Source: Chlamydiales bacterium
Lineage (GTDB): Bacteria > Chlamydiota > Chlamydiia > Chlamydiales > Rhabdochlamydiaceae
Length of the DNA stretch: 64,000 bases
NCBI GenBank assembly: GCA_016185065.1
Contig: JACPOL010000001.1
Location: 62,001-126,000 of the forward strand
Reading direction: 5' to 3'
Below the pieces are notes generated by a model. That model was not told where the DNA came from, did no database searches, and worked only from the letters and a program-made list of their open reading frames with translations. Shown here in pieces: positions 24,341-33,852 of the stretch. A program made the position numbers and the translations under genes. The first letter of the stretch is position 1. Each line of letters opens with the position of its first letter.

Positions 24341-26833
24341 TCATATGGTGTATTCGAAGGTGCGGGGGTAGATGATCCAGGGGTGGCGGCTCTTTGCTTG
24401 GAGGTGGGAGTTCCAACTACTCATCGGCTCTCCTTTTATCCCCAGCGGGTCGACGCGCCATAGCTCGAGCTCACTGCTGCCGGGATTGACAATGAGAGCA
24501 AAAAAACTATCGGTCCAGTTGGTGTCGGCAAAGATGAAGGGAGCTGGGGGTGAGAGTCCGAGCGCACGGGCGCGTTCAAGGACAAGTTCATGTAGATCGA
24601 CGGTTGTGAAGGCGCTTTTTTGAGAGAGGAGGTAGCAGATCTTTGCAGCCTCTTGGATCTCTCTTGCTCCTAAAAATGGTGCGGGATAAGAGGTAGCCTC
24701 ATCTAAAATCTTCTCTGTTTCTGGATCCTCTCCCAACAGATCTCTAACTTTCTCTTTCCAGCGTCTTCCATCGGTAAGCGGCAGCGACTCATAAAGAAGA
24801 GAGTCGATCATATCCGCAAGAAATGCAGGAGTCTCTCTTCCCTGCCCTGAGAAAATCGAGCCGAGCTCGTCCAGCATCCCGCACCTAAATTCGAATGGAG
24901 TGGCATCTATAGTTGAGGGGGAAAACCTTCCGCGCAGAAGATGTGCGAGATCGAGAGGGAGCAGATCGGCAAAAGCATCAACCAGGTGCTGCTGCTGTTT
25001 GAGACTTAGACGGATATTCTCATAAAACTCTCTTCCGGGAATGAGAAGCTTATCCCGCACCCACGTGTAGGTGTAGATCTCATCCTGCCACCCCTCCTTA
25101 AAGAGAGGGGAGCCGGGATGCAGGATAAAAGCGTGGGTGGGAGATTGCATCAGAACGCCCTTTTCAGGACTCTTCACAAAAGGATCGGAGAGGTGAGCTG
25201 AAAGGTGTTTGATGGCATCGACGAGGAAGATGCCGAGCTCAACTGCTCCCTCCATACGCTTTACCTCCTCTGAGACCATCCCCTCCCTGCGGAAGTAGCT
25301 CTTTAAAAGAGTATTCATCGTGCCTCCGGAGGTGTAGGCCCACGGCTTCTTTTCAATCTTATCCAGATCTGCAAGAGGATCTCTGACGAGAGGCACCTCG
25401 TGCGCCTTTGCCATCCGGAGAATCGCACCCTCGAGAAAGCGCTGACTTCTAAGATGGTGAATAATCGAGGTTGTAATCTTGACGATCTCCTCCCTTTCTG
25501 GAGTCGTTTTACAAGCGGCGAGAATCTCATTCTCTGTGCTGCGAAAAAAGTCGACTAGAGAGTCGATGTACTGTTCAGGAGTGTGAATCCAGGTCCAAAA
25601 AGAGGGATCGGTGCGGCCTCGCTTATAAATTAAGCGGAAGCCGGCAGGGCTATCTTCATAAGGCGCAGCTTTATACCCGCGCATCTCGGGATCGTACGCC
25701 TCTTGAAAATAGGAGACGAACTTCTCCTCATACTGCTTGAGAAGAAAGGGGAGAAGTTGAGAGAGACCCTGCGCCTTGGCATAGATCGTATCCCTCTTTT
25801 CTAAACAGGCCTGCATGTGGTAGTGCCTGGCCTGATACTCAGCTTTTCTCGAGCTCGCTTCGCGTTCTGATCCGGCTTGTCTTAGAAGAACTTCGGCCAT
25901 TCTAAGCTGGTCGAAAGCGATCTCATAATCCATTGTCGCCTTTTCGATCTCGCGGTTATACTCCGCGAGTTTCTCGCTCAGCTCCTGATGGATTCTCTCT
26001 CCGATGCCCCCTCTCTCCTCGGGATGAAGTCCCAAACTCGCATAGAGATTCCACTTGGAAAAATCCATCTTCACATCGCAAAAAGAGGCGATGGTAAACT
26101 CCCAGGCCTTAAGCAGAGCGCAGTCGGTCTGAGCGTGCGGATCTGTGAGGAGACTTCTTCTCTTAATCTCATCAGCTCCCCAGCTAGGGCTTAGAGGAAC
26201 GACAAGCTCCACTCCTCCGATCGTGCGTTTAAGCCTTCCCGTTGTGAGGAGTTCGTAGAGGTCGTTTAGGTAGGCTGCGACCTGCTCCTCGTGGACGAGA
26301 ATCGCTGGCGCAGTTGCAAAACAGGAGCCGACGTTCTGGCGAAGAGAAGAGAGGCAGGAGGCTAAAGCGGCTCTTTTGACCTCTGCATCTCTAACTGGAG
26401 CTGAGGAGGGAAGAAGCAGGGAGTCTCGGATCAGCTGCTCAGCGGCAAGGTGGCAGACAGGAGCATAAAACTTTTTAAGTTGAGCTGCAAAAGAGGCGTC
26501 CTGGCTTAATTTTTTAAGGAGCTTCCAGAACCTGCGCATGAACTTGGCATCAGAGGTCCCGTCAGGGTAGAAGATGTAAGGGATCTTCTCTCCAAGCCCA
26601 ATCAGCTTTAGTAGAGCCTCTCTTTTTAGCTCTCCCTTCTCATCTATAAGGTAGCAGGCAGTTAGGCGCGCCCTTCGCGTCGCCCTAAATCTAAAACTTT
26701 CTTTAAAGACCCTTTCTCTGTCCGCGTAGCAGAGGCTAACCTCCTGCTTGAGATCGAAGATCTCCCCCAGCTCCCCAGCAGGCTGCTCCTCTACGAGCTC
26801 TAAGAAGGTCTTTGAAAAAGGGATCCCATTCAT
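24341..26833 (-). CDS. Large conserved-type protein of unknown function with cysteine-peptidase-like motif
   Basis: About 830 residues from the ATG at 26833. The frame is open further to an ATG at 27172, but that extension would run antisense to the 5' part of the well-supported plus-strand gene at 26864, so the shorter start is chosen; no strong ribosome site decides it. The protein is soluble, with a helical, charged middle (about residues 290-400, coiled-coil-like) and no signal peptide. RQNVGSCFATAPAI around Cys171 resembles the nucleophile segment of papain-fold enzymes. Candidate partners are His567 (SPTHAFILH) and Asn772 (FADTNWTD), but their spacing is unlike papain. It overlaps nothing at its 3' end and is convergent with the ATPase gene 16 bp away. 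Function not known. Confidence 0.7.
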   Translation of the reverse strand: MNGIPFSKTFLELVEEQPAGELGEIFDLKQEVSLCYADRERVFKESFRFRATRRARLTACYLIDEKGELKREALLKLIGLGEKIPYIFYPDGTSDAKFMRRFWKLLKKLSQDASFAAQLKKFYAPVCHLAAEQLIRDSLLLPSSAPVRDAEVKRAALASCLSSLRQNVGSCFATAPAILVHEEQVAAYLNDLYELLTTGRLKRTIGGVELVVPLSPSWGADEIKRRSLLTDPHAQTDCALLKAWEFTIASFCDVKMDFSKWNLYASLGLHPEERGGIGERIHQELSEKLAEYNREIEKATMDYEIAFDQLRMAEVLLRQAGSEREASSRKAEYQARHYHMQACLEKRDTIYAKAQGLSQLLPFLLKQYEEKFVSYFQEAYDPEMRGYKAAPYEDSPAGFRLIYKRGRTDPSFWTWIHTPEQYIDSLVDFFRSTENEILAACKTTPEREEIVKITTSIIHHLRSQRFLEGAILRMAKAHEVPLVRDPLADLDKIEKKPWAYTSGGTMNTLLKSYFRREGMVSEEVKRMEGAVELGIFLVDAIKHLSAHLSDPFVKSPEKGVLMQSPTHAFILHPGSPLFKEGWQDEIYTYTWVRDKLLIPGREFYENIRLSLKQQQHLVDAFADLLPLDLAHLLRGRFSPSTIDATPFEFRCGMLDELGSIFSGQGRETPAFLADMIDSLLYESLPLTDGRRWKEKVRDLLGEDPETEKILDEATSYPAPFLGAREIQEAAKICYLLSQKSAFTTVDLHELVLERARALGLSPPAPFIFADTNWTDSFFALIVNPGSSELELWRVDPLGIKGEPMSSWNSHLQAKSRHPWIIYPRTFEYTI

Positions 26834-26863
26834 GTTATCATTTTTCACTAAAACACGTTTCCT

Positions 26864-27658
26864 ATGAAAGTAGTTTATAAAGCAGCTCTCTTCCTGTTGA
26901 TTTTTCTGGGTGTCGAGCGCTTCTGCCACTGGCAGACGGATGGCTTTGCGCTGCAGAAGGTACTTACTCGGATGGAGGGAGGGGCGCAGAAAAAAGCGGA
27001 TCCTGTGGTCATCGAAGCGCTCTCTCAGAAATTTTTCTATCTGGCGAGCGGGGGCTCCTGCTACGCCTTTCAAAGCGCCGACGGAAAGTATGTTCTTAAA
27101 CTCTTCAAACAGCACCATCTCCATGGGAAAAAGAGGGAGAGGGTCTTCGAAAGCTGCAAGCTCGCTTTCCAAGAATTTAAAGAGGAGACGGGTCTACTTT
27201 GCGTTCACCTAAATAGGGATGAGGAGCTCAAGACCTCCTTTACACTGGTGGATAAGCTGGGAATCGCCCACTTGCTCTTCGCAGACGATGTGCAATTTCT
27301 CCTGCAAAAAAAGGCTGAGATGGCCTATTCTCACATCGATCGTTTAATGGCTGAAAACAACATAGAAGGCGCCAAGAGGGCAGTCGATCAGATCCTTCTC
27401 CTGCCAGCGCAGATTGCGCGCAAGGGGATCAAAGATCTCGATCCGAATGTCAAAACCAACTTGGGCTTTATTGGAGACCGCGCGGTTAAAATCGATGTCG
27501 GCCCCTTTGTTAGAGATGCGCGTTTTACAGATGAAAGATATGTCGGAAAGCAGCTGGTAAAACCAAAAAGGCAGCTGCAAAACTGGTTGAAGAGCCACTA
27601 TCCGGAACTCTATCAATACCTTAAAAATCAGGATTCCAAAGATGAAAGTCTACGTTGA
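26864..27658 (+). CDS. Membrane-anchored kinase-like protein upstream of thrS
   Basis: A 264-residue protein. Residues 5-19 are a single hydrophobic segment (signal anchor). The rest looks like a reduced protein-kinase fold: [25 protein letters not shown] matches a glycine-loop strand followed by the VxK lysine strand; [15 protein letters not shown] near residue 190 resembles a catalytic loop (D...N); and AVKIDVGPF near residue 210 resembles the metal-binding DFG-like strand. The 3' end overlaps thrS by 17 bp, so the two are coupled. It diverges from the large unknown gene across 30 bp. The fold call is mine from motifs; activity and substrate are unknown, and it may be a pseudokinase. Confidence 0.7.
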   Translation: MKVVYKAALFLLIFLGVERFCHWQTDGFALQKVLTRMEGGAQKKADPVVIEALSQKFFYLASGGSCYAFQSADGKYVLKLFKQHHLHGKKRERVFESCKLAFQEFKEETGLLCVHLNRDEELKTSFTLVDKLGIAHLLFADDVQFLLQKKAEMAYSHIDRLMAENNIEGAKRAVDQILLLPAQIARKGIKDLDPNVKTNLGFIGDRAVKIDVGPFVRDARFTDERYVGKQLVKPKRQLQNWLKSHYPELYQYLKNQDSKDESLR

Positions 27659-29564
27659 TGGCAAAGAAGTTGAGATCGCAGAGGGCGGCAGCGGCCTGGA
27701 TCTAGCTGAGAAGCTGAACCGAAGAGGTCCGAATGAATCTCTAGCGATGAACATCAACGGGACCCTCTACGATCTACCACACCCCCTCAAAGAGGGAGAC
27801 AAGGTCATCCTTCTCAATTTTGAAGATCCGCAGGGCAAAGAGATCTTCTGGCACACCTCGGCTCACGTGCTCGCTCAAGCGATTCTTCGCCTCTTTCCAA
27901 ACGCAAAACCGACGATCGGCCCTCCAATTGAAAATGGCTTCTACTACGACTTTGCCGATCTCATTGTTTCAGAAGAGGATTTTGAGAAGATCGAAAAAGA
28001 GGTAGAGGCAATTCTAAAAGAGAACTTCCGCACCAAAAGACAGGTCTTCAAAAACCGCGAAGAGGCGCTCGCACGCTTCCCAAACAATCCTTACAAGCGC
28101 GAGCTGATCGAGGGTTTTGAGGGAGAGATCTCGGGATACACACAAGGTGAGTTTTTTGACCTGTGCAGAGGACCCCACCTTCCAAGCCTTGGAAAAATTA
28201 AAGCGTTCAAACTGCTCAAGACATCAGGAGCTTACTGGAAAGCGGACTCCAAGCGCGAGATGCTCACTCGCCTCTACGGGATCTCCTTCCCAGATAAAAA
28301 AGAGCTGAAGGAGTACCTGACAATTCTGGAAGAAGCAAAAAAACGCGACCATAAGATACTGGGGCCTAAGCTCGGCATCTTCGCCATGATGGAGGAGTCT
28401 CCTGGCATAGCCTTCATCCTTCCGAAGGGGATGATCATGTGGGAGCGGCTGCTAGATTTCTGGCGCAAGATCCACCAGAGAGCGGGCTACGTCGAGATTA
28501 AAACACCACAGCTGATGGGTCAAGAGCTCTGGGAGCGCTCCGGCCACTGGCAGTTCTACCGAGAGAACATGTACTCGTTCGAGATCGAAGAGCGCCACTT
28601 TGCAATTAAGCCGATGAACTGTCCAGGCTGCATGCTCTACTTCCGCTCTCAGAGCCATAGCTACCGCGAGCTCCCTCTGCGCGTAGCAGAGATTGGTCAC
28701 GTACACCGCCACGAGCCTTCAGGATCGCTGAACGGTCTCTTCCGCGTGCGAGGCTTCCACCAGGATGACGCCCACCTCTTCATGCGCCCCGAGAGCATCA
28801 AAGAGGAGATCTTAAGAATTGTTGCGCTGATCGAAGAGATCTACGGAACCTTCGGCCTTCCCTATCGCCTTGAACTCTCGACACGCCCTGCGAAGAGCAT
28901 CGGGACCGATGAGGAGTGGGAGCGCGCGACAAATGGATTAAAAGAGGCTCTCGACGAGTGGGGTCAGCCCTACAAGATTAATGAGGGAGACGGCGCCTTT
29001 TATGGACCCAAGATCGATATTCATATTCGCGATGCGCTCAATCGCTCTTGGCAGTGCGGCACTGTGCAGCTAGATATGTCTCTTCCCGAAAAATTTGAAC
29101 TGGAATATATGGATAGCGATGGCCATCACAAACGACCAGTGATGCTGCACAGAGCGCTATTCGGTTCGATAGAGCGGTTCTTGGGGATTCTGATCGAACA
29201 CTTCGTGGGCAAGTTCCCACTGTGGATCTCTCCTCTACCCGTTAGAATTATCACTGTGGCCGATAGGCATAGTGAGTATGCGCATGAGCTAGCAGAGAAG
29301 ATTAGAAAGGCTGGTTTCCTTTGTGATGTTGACGATTCAAACGAGTCCGTTAATAAAAAAATCAGGAATGCACAGCTTATGCAAATTAACTACATGCTCA
29401 CAGTAGGCGATAAAGAGATCGAAAACGGTACAGCTGCAATGCGCACACGAGACAACGTGGTGCATGGCGAGATCCAGATCGATAGCTTCTTGCATAGTTT
29501 GCAAAAAGAGCAGGCAGAGCGCGCTCTTCACTCTCCCTATTCGACACAGGTAAACGCTGGGTAA
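27642..29564 (+). CDS. thrS: Threonyl-tRNA synthetase
   Basis: Class II synthetase charging tRNA-Thr, 640 residues, full length. It shows an N-terminal TGS domain (1-61), the editing domain with HTSAH (His71/His75) and LCRGPH, the catalytic core with [10 protein letters not shown] (zinc-binding Cys), the motif 2 region [25 protein letters not shown] and motif 3 region [22 protein letters not shown], and a C-terminal anticodon-binding domain from about residue 535. It overlaps the kinase-like gene upstream by 17 bp and is followed by parA after 4 bp, forming an operon that continues to purB. Gene order thrS-parA-pGP6-D-like is the known chlamydial arrangement. Confidence 0.98.
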   Translation: MKVYVDGKEVEIAEGGSGLDLAEKLNRRGPNESLAMNINGTLYDLPHPLKEGDKVILLNFEDPQGKEIFWHTSAHVLAQAILRLFPNAKPTIGPPIENGFYYDFADLIVSEEDFEKIEKEVEAILKENFRTKRQVFKNREEALARFPNNPYKRELIEGFEGEISGYTQGEFFDLCRGPHLPSLGKIKAFKLLKTSGAYWKADSKREMLTRLYGISFPDKKELKEYLTILEEAKKRDHKILGPKLGIFAMMEESPGIAFILPKGMIMWERLLDFWRKIHQRAGYVEIKTPQLMGQELWERSGHWQFYRENMYSFEIEERHFAIKPMNCPGCMLYFRSQSHSYRELPLRVAEIGHVHRHEPSGSLNGLFRVRGFHQDDAHLFMRPESIKEEILRIVALIEEIYGTFGLPYRLELSTRPAKSIGTDEEWERATNGLKEALDEWGQPYKINEGDGAFYGPKIDIHIRDALNRSWQCGTVQLDMSLPEKFELEYMDSDGHHKRPVMLHRALFGSIERFLGILIEHFVGKFPLWISPLPVRIITVADRHSEYAHELAEKIRKAGFLCDVDDSNESVNKKIRNAQLMQINYMLTVGDKEIENGTAAMRTRDNVVHGEIQIDSFLHSLQKEQAERALHSPYSTQVNAG

Positions 29565-29568
29565 AAGG

Positions 29569-30321
29569 ATGAAAAGAATCGCTGTCAGCAGCTTTAAGGG
29601 AGGAACCGCAAAGACCTCCACGGCCCTTCACCTCGCTTCTGCTCTTGCGCGTTTTCATAAGCAGAAAGTTCTGCTTATTGATTTTGACGCACAGGCAAAT
29701 TTGACCACGGGCCTCGGATATGATCCCGATGCCCAAGAGAGCATGGCGGCAGCGCTTCAGGGAACGAAGAAGCCTGAAGAGCTCATTATCAAAACGTGCG
29801 TTCCAAACATGCACCTTATTCCCGCAGACACCTGGCTCGAACGCGTGGAGGTTACGGGACCGCTTGCAGCGGATCGCTACTCCCACGAGAGACTCAAGCA
29901 GCTTCTCATCCCACTAAAGTATGATACGATCATCATCGACACTCCTCCTTCGCTCTGCTGGTTAACAGAGTCTGCGCTGATCGCCTCACACCACTCTCTG
30001 GTTTGCGCAACGCCCGAGTTTTATAGCGTGAAAGGGCTGCAGCGCCTTGCGACCTTCATCTCCAATATTGGGGAGAGACATCCCATGGATGTGATCGGCG
30101 TCGCTCTCTCTTTCTGGAACCCTAGAGGAAAGAGCAACAAGAGCTTTCTGGATGTGATTGAGACGACTTTCCCGAATAAGCTTCTGGATACAAAAATTCG
30201 ACGAGACATCCGCGTAGCCGAAGCCTCTATCTTCGGAAAACCTATTTTTGACACCTCTCCTAAAAGCCGGGCAGCAGAAGACTACATGGGCCTCGCGAAA
30301 GAACTTTTAATACGGATGTAA
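29569..30321 (+). CDS. parA: ParA/MinD-family ATPase (chromosomal pGP5-D-like)
   Basis: A 250-residue Walker-type partition ATPase. The deviant Walker A is FKGGTAKTST at about residues 9-18, motif A' is LLIDFDAQANLT and Walker B IIIDTPPS. In Chlamydia trachomatis the corresponding gene follows thrS and is related to plasmid pGP5-D. No ParB or parS site is visible nearby; instead the next gene encodes a pGP6-D-like protein, as on the chlamydial plasmid. It starts 4 bp after thrS. Role in partition or in gene control is by analogy. Confidence 0.93.
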   Translation: MKRIAVSSFKGGTAKTSTALHLASALARFHKQKVLLIDFDAQANLTTGLGYDPDAQESMAAALQGTKKPEELIIKTCVPNMHLIPADTWLERVEVTGPLAADRYSHERLKQLLIPLKYDTIIIDTPPSLCWLTESALIASHHSLVCATPEFYSVKGLQRLATFISNIGERHPMDVIGVALSFWNPRGKSNKSFLDVIETTFPNKLLDTKIRRDIRVAEASIFGKPIFDTSPKSRAAEDYMGLAKELLIRM

Positions 30322-30332
30322 AACGGTTTGAC

Positions 30333-31064
30333 ATGGCAAAAGTGAACTCCTTCCTCACAGAGCGACTGAAACAGGCCACCCAAAAATTTTCCAAAATGAC
30401 AGCTCTGGCCGAGCTTTCAACAAAGGGCGATCTCTCGAGCTTTTCGGGGATCTTCCGCGTAACACCTCTTTCGATTCAAGAGCATGAAGCTCTTCAGGAG
30501 ATTTTAAGCCAGCACAGCACTGAAGATGCAAACGTATCTGAAGACCTCATCGAGCTCTCGAAGATCACGACAGAGGTGAAAGCGATCAACAACCAGGCGG
30601 CCATTCTTCATGGAGAGCGGATCAAAAAGGCTCAACAGCTGCTAAAAAAATATCGCGACGGCGCTTTCAGCTCATGGCTTGTTGCCACCTACGGAAACCG
30701 CCAAACGCCCTACAACTTCCTCCAGTACTTCGAACTCTACGAGTCTCTTCCCCAGCCCCTTCATACCAAGATCGAGGAGATGCCTCGTCAAGCGGTCTAC
30801 GCGCTTGCAAGCAGAACCGGCGCCGAAGAGAAGAAGAGAGAGATCATTGAAAATTACAAGGGCCAGCCCAAGCAGGAACTCCTCTCTCTAATTAGGCAGA
30901 CCTTCCCACTTGCAAAAGAGGATAGAAGGGCGCAAGACCTTGCAGATCTAGCGATTAGCTCACTTGCCCGCTTGCAAAAGCTATTTCGCGATCCGCAATT
31001 CTCTCCCTCGTCTAAACAGAAACGAGAGATTCAAGAGCTTTTAAACTCCCTAATTTCTGGGTAG
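30333..31064 (+). CDS. pGP6-D-like protein
   Basis: A 243-residue soluble, helix-rich protein resembling chlamydial plasmid protein pGP6-D and its chromosomal paralogue located after thrS-parA. Conserved-looking core segments include KAQQLLKKYRDGAFSSWL, YGNRQTPYNFLQYFELY and MPRQAVYALASRTG. It lacks a signal peptide or membrane segment. It lies 11 bp after parA and 4 bp before purB in the same direction. The ParA plus pGP6-D pairing suggests that the two act together; the biochemical role of pGP6-D proteins is not established. Confidence 0.85.
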   Translation: MAKVNSFLTERLKQATQKFSKMTALAELSTKGDLSSFSGIFRVTPLSIQEHEALQEILSQHSTEDANVSEDLIELSKITTEVKAINNQAAILHGERIKKAQQLLKKYRDGAFSSWLVATYGNRQTPYNFLQYFELYESLPQPLHTKIEEMPRQAVYALASRTGAEEKKREIIENYKGQPKQELLSLIRQTFPLAKEDRRAQDLADLAISSLARLQKLFRDPQFSPSSKQKREIQELLNSLISG

Positions 31065-31068
31065 GTTC

Positions 31069-32505
31069 ATGTCCTCACACCGAGTTTATGAGAGCCCGCT
31101 TGCCACCCGCTACGCAAGCCCCGAGATCTCCTTTGTCTTCTCTCCTGAATTCAAATACACAACATGGCGACGCCTCTGGATCGCCCTTGCTAAAGCAGAA
31201 AAAATGCTCGGCCTTCCCATCGCAGACTCTCAGATCCAGGAGATGGAGAAGCAGCTGCGCCATATCGACTATAAGAATGCCGCGGAGCATGAGAAGCAGC
31301 TCCGCCACGATGTGATGGCGCATATTCACGCATTTGGCGATGTCTGCCCAACTGCTAAAGGGGTTATCCACTGGGGAGCTACCTCCTGCTTTGTTACCGA
31401 CAACACCGATCTGATTCAAGCTTATGAGGGATTGAAGATCCTGCGAGGCAAGCTGGTCCATGTCATCCGCAACTTAAGCCTCTTTGCAAAAGACCATGCA
31501 GCTCTCGCCTGCCTCGGATACACTCACTTGCAAGCTGCTCAACCGACAACCGTTGGACGCAGGGCTGGCCTATGGATTCAAGATCTTCTCCTGGATCTAA
31601 AAGATCTGGATGCACTTCTAAACGACTTCCCCTTTCTAGGAGCCAAGGGAGCGACCGGAACCCAGGCCTCCTTTCTCTTCCTCTTTGAAGGGGACCAGTC
31701 GAAAGTAAAAAAACTCGACGAGCTCATCGCAAAAGAGATGGGATTTTCCAAGCTCTTCTCGCTTTCCGGCCAGACCTATACCCGCAAACAGGACATGAGA
31801 ATCATTTCAATTCTCTCTGGTATAGCCGCATCTGCCCACAAGTTCGCAACAGATATGCGCCTCCTCGCCCACATGAGAGAGCTAGAAGAGCCCTTCTCTT
31901 CGAAACAGGTCGGCTCATCAGCGATGCCTCACAAGCGCAATCCCATTCACTCGGAAAGAATCTGCGGCCTCGCCCGCTTCCTCCTCTCTCTCGGAGAGAA
32001 CCCCTCCTACACTTTTGCCACTCAGTGGCTTGAGCGGAGCCTCGACGACTCCTCAAATCGCAGACTCGCCTTTCCCGAGGCCTTTTTAACGGCAGATGCA
32101 GTGCTCAACCTTCTCGCTAGCGTCACTTCAAAAATTGTCGTAAACCCCAAGATCATTCAAAAGAATCTGAATGAAGAGCTCCCTTTCCTCGCCACAGAGA
32201 CGATCCTGATGGAAGCTGTGAAAAAAGGAGGAGATAGACAGAAGATCCATGCTCGCCTTAAAGAGCATGCACACCAAGCTGCACTGCAGATAAAAGAGGG
32301 TGGGGACGCCTCCTCTCTCCTACAGGAGATCTCGAAAGATAGAGAGATCGGCCTTACCCAAAAAGAGATCGCAAATCTCTGCCGCATCGAACTCTTTACC
32401 GGTCGCGCTAAGGAGCAGATCGAAGAGTTCCTTAAAGATGAGGTCGCCCCCATCTTAAAAAAACACGCCGACCTCAAGCCCTCTCTGCCGCCTCTCGAGA
32501 TCTAA
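31069..32505 (+). CDS. purB: Adenylosuccinate lyase
   Basis: A 478-residue fumarase/aspartase-superfamily enzyme that splits adenylosuccinate (and SAICAR) releasing fumarate. The signature GSSAMPHKRNP is at about residue 283-293; HDVMAHIHAFG and GATSCFVTDNTD match the other two conserved regions (the TSxxxxDN-type segment reads TSCFVTDNTD). It is the last gene of the thrS operon, 4 bp after the pGP6-D-like gene. Chlamydiaceae have very limited purine metabolism, so this gene fits a less reduced relative; no other purine gene is in the window. Confidence 0.95.
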   Translation: MSSHRVYESPLATRYASPEISFVFSPEFKYTTWRRLWIALAKAEKMLGLPIADSQIQEMEKQLRHIDYKNAAEHEKQLRHDVMAHIHAFGDVCPTAKGVIHWGATSCFVTDNTDLIQAYEGLKILRGKLVHVIRNLSLFAKDHAALACLGYTHLQAAQPTTVGRRAGLWIQDLLLDLKDLDALLNDFPFLGAKGATGTQASFLFLFEGDQSKVKKLDELIAKEMGFSKLFSLSGQTYTRKQDMRIISILSGIAASAHKFATDMRLLAHMRELEEPFSSKQVGSSAMPHKRNPIHSERICGLARFLLSLGENPSYTFATQWLERSLDDSSNRRLAFPEAFLTADAVLNLLASVTSKIVVNPKIIQKNLNEELPFLATETILMEAVKKGGDRQKIHARLKEHAHQAALQIKEGGDASSLLQEISKDREIGLTQKEIANLCRIELFTGRAKEQIEEFLKDEVAPILKKHADLKPSLPPLEI

Positions 32506-32580
32506 TACGATTTGAAAAAAATATTCACACTCTTCTAAACTCTCTCCTTTGTTAAGAACATGTTAACCAAGGAGCCGATT

Positions 32581-33231
32581 ATGGCATCTCCAGTTTCATT
32601 CGATATTGATGCAGATGTGTTTGTGCAACTCTCCTCTACGAGAGTTAGCGAAGAGAATCTCCGCATCCCAACCAGCTTAGGCAACCTAGAGGTAAGACAC
32701 AACGGCCGCGATTTTTTTGTAATTAACGAAAGAGCGGAAAGTTTTTTAATTCCGCGAGCAAATCTGTCTAGCGAGCTTCGTGGAATTTCGGCAAGTGAAC
32801 TGCAAAAAAGCCTGAGTGTTGGCTATCTCAGGTTAAAAAAGAGCGGGGAAGAGTATGGTCTTGAGCTCAACTACCGCTTGCCTGGAGGAGGTCCCCTTGC
32901 AGGATGGATCGGCTACTGGGGCACAAAAGCGATCTGTTACGGAGCGGCTATTGCAGCCGGCGCAGCGGCAGTTATAACAACTGGAGGAGCGATAGCAGGC
33001 GCTGGGGGAACAGCTCTTACAGGAGGTCTGGTAGCAACGGCCTCAACAACAACAGGTACTGCCTTCGTCGCAGGTGCAATCGGCTCCCTGCCTTCTGCCA
33101 CTCTGCTTGCAACGGAAGCTACTGTTGCTACAGTCTCGAGTGCGGGAGGTGTCGCAGGCGCTGTTACCGCTGTAGAATCTGCTGCTGGTTTCATAGGGAC
33201 AGGCCTACTTTGCTGCCCTTGGCTTCCTTGA
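32581..33231 (+). CDS. Unknown protein with Gly/Ala-rich hydrophobic C-terminal half
   Basis: About 216 residues from the ATG at 32581, chosen because AAGGAG lies 7 bases upstream; an ATG 21 bases earlier (32560) has no such site. The N-terminal ~105 residues are a soluble domain of alternating strands. The C-terminal ~110 residues are small-residue-rich and hydrophobic (GAAIAAGAAAVITTGGAIAGAGG and more), ending in GLLCCPWLP. No signal peptide. Long Gly/Ala membrane-like stretches in otherwise cytosolic proteins are common among chlamydial type III-secreted membrane proteins, so this is a candidate effector, by inference only. The following small gene is 16 bp away. Confidence 0.65.
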   Translation: MASPVSFDIDADVFVQLSSTRVSEENLRIPTSLGNLEVRHNGRDFFVINERAESFLIPRANLSSELRGISASELQKSLSVGYLRLKKSGEEYGLELNYRLPGGGPLAGWIGYWGTKAICYGAAIAAGAAAVITTGGAIAGAGGTALTGGLVATASTTTGTAFVAGAIGSLPSATLLATEATVATVSSAGGVAGAVTAVESAAGFIGTGLLCCPWLP

Positions 33232-33247
33232 AACAGGACATACAATT

Positions 33248-33625
33248 ATGACTAGCACAGCCAGCTCAACAAGAGCGCGAGAATTTGCGCTTGAATCCTC
33301 TTTCAAACACATTAAAACAACTTTGCCAGAGCTTGCAAAAAGTTGTGCCAAAGCAAAAGAAGAGGATCCAGAATTATTAAATGAGATTATCGACGCCGTT
33401 CGGAACCTGCCCGCAGTCTTAAACTTAGAGCTTGATAAACACTACACCCACTACTTTGCTTGGGATGTCTGGCGTAAATTCCATCAGCCAGGTCTTGCCT
33501 CAAGAGCAGCTACAGCAGCTGGGAATGTTGTTATCTGCTTGCTGCGCCTACGTCCCTCAATAGCTCAAGATTTACAGCGCAGTGATGATAGGACTAGAGA
33601 GTGGCTTTTACGATCTCGTCTCTAA
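33248..33625 (+). CDS. Small helical protein of unknown function
   Basis: A 125-residue protein, no signal peptide, mostly helical by residue pattern (FKHIKTTLPELAKSCAKAKEED; LLNEIIDAVRNLPAVLNL). AGGA lies about 10 bases before the ATG. It follows the Gly/Ala-rich gene by 16 bp and is probably co-transcribed; a partner or chaperone role is possible but unsupported. Its stop is 14 bp before family A copy 2. It could be truncated at the 3' end by that insertion. Confidence 0.55.
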   Translation: MTSTASSTRAREFALESSFKHIKTTLPELAKSCAKAKEEDPELLNEIIDAVRNLPAVLNLELDKHYTHYFAWDVWRKFHQPGLASRAATAAGNVVICLLRLRPSIAQDLQRSDDRTREWLLRSRL

Positions 33626-33638
33626 GAGGTTTTTAACG

Positions 33639-33838
33639 GAAGAGCGCTCGGAGAAGAAATGGACTTTAATGGACGAGCACGGACAGAAAATGGACAAAAA
33701 ACGGACACGCGCTGAAGAAAGAAAGAGTGGACTTAGCTTCTTTCTCTCTTGCCAGCCTGTCCGTTTCCCGTCCGTGCTCGTCCATTAATGTCCGTTGCTG
33801 TCCATTTTCTCCGGCGGGCCTCTTCTCCGCGCGCGCTC
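33639..33838. repeat. Palindromic repeat, family A copy 2
   Basis: About 200 bp between the convergent 33248 and dapA genes. GGAC words start at 33661, 33671, 33681, 33692 and 33703; on the other arm GTCC words start at 33759, 33770, 33780, 33790 and 33800. Nearly every step is 10 or 11 bases. The left end carries AGAGCGCTCGGAGAAG. It is almost identical, in reverse orientation, to 52250-52455. The central part (CTGAAGAAAGAAAGAG...CTTCTTTCTCTCTT) also pairs imperfectly. Confidence 0.9.
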
Positions 33839-33852
33839 CCACTCCGCTTCAC

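Noticed and set aside
33582..33788. Small plus-strand frame across the family A palindrome
   Set aside because: It is mostly repeat DNA, overlaps the end of a better gene and has no ribosome site.
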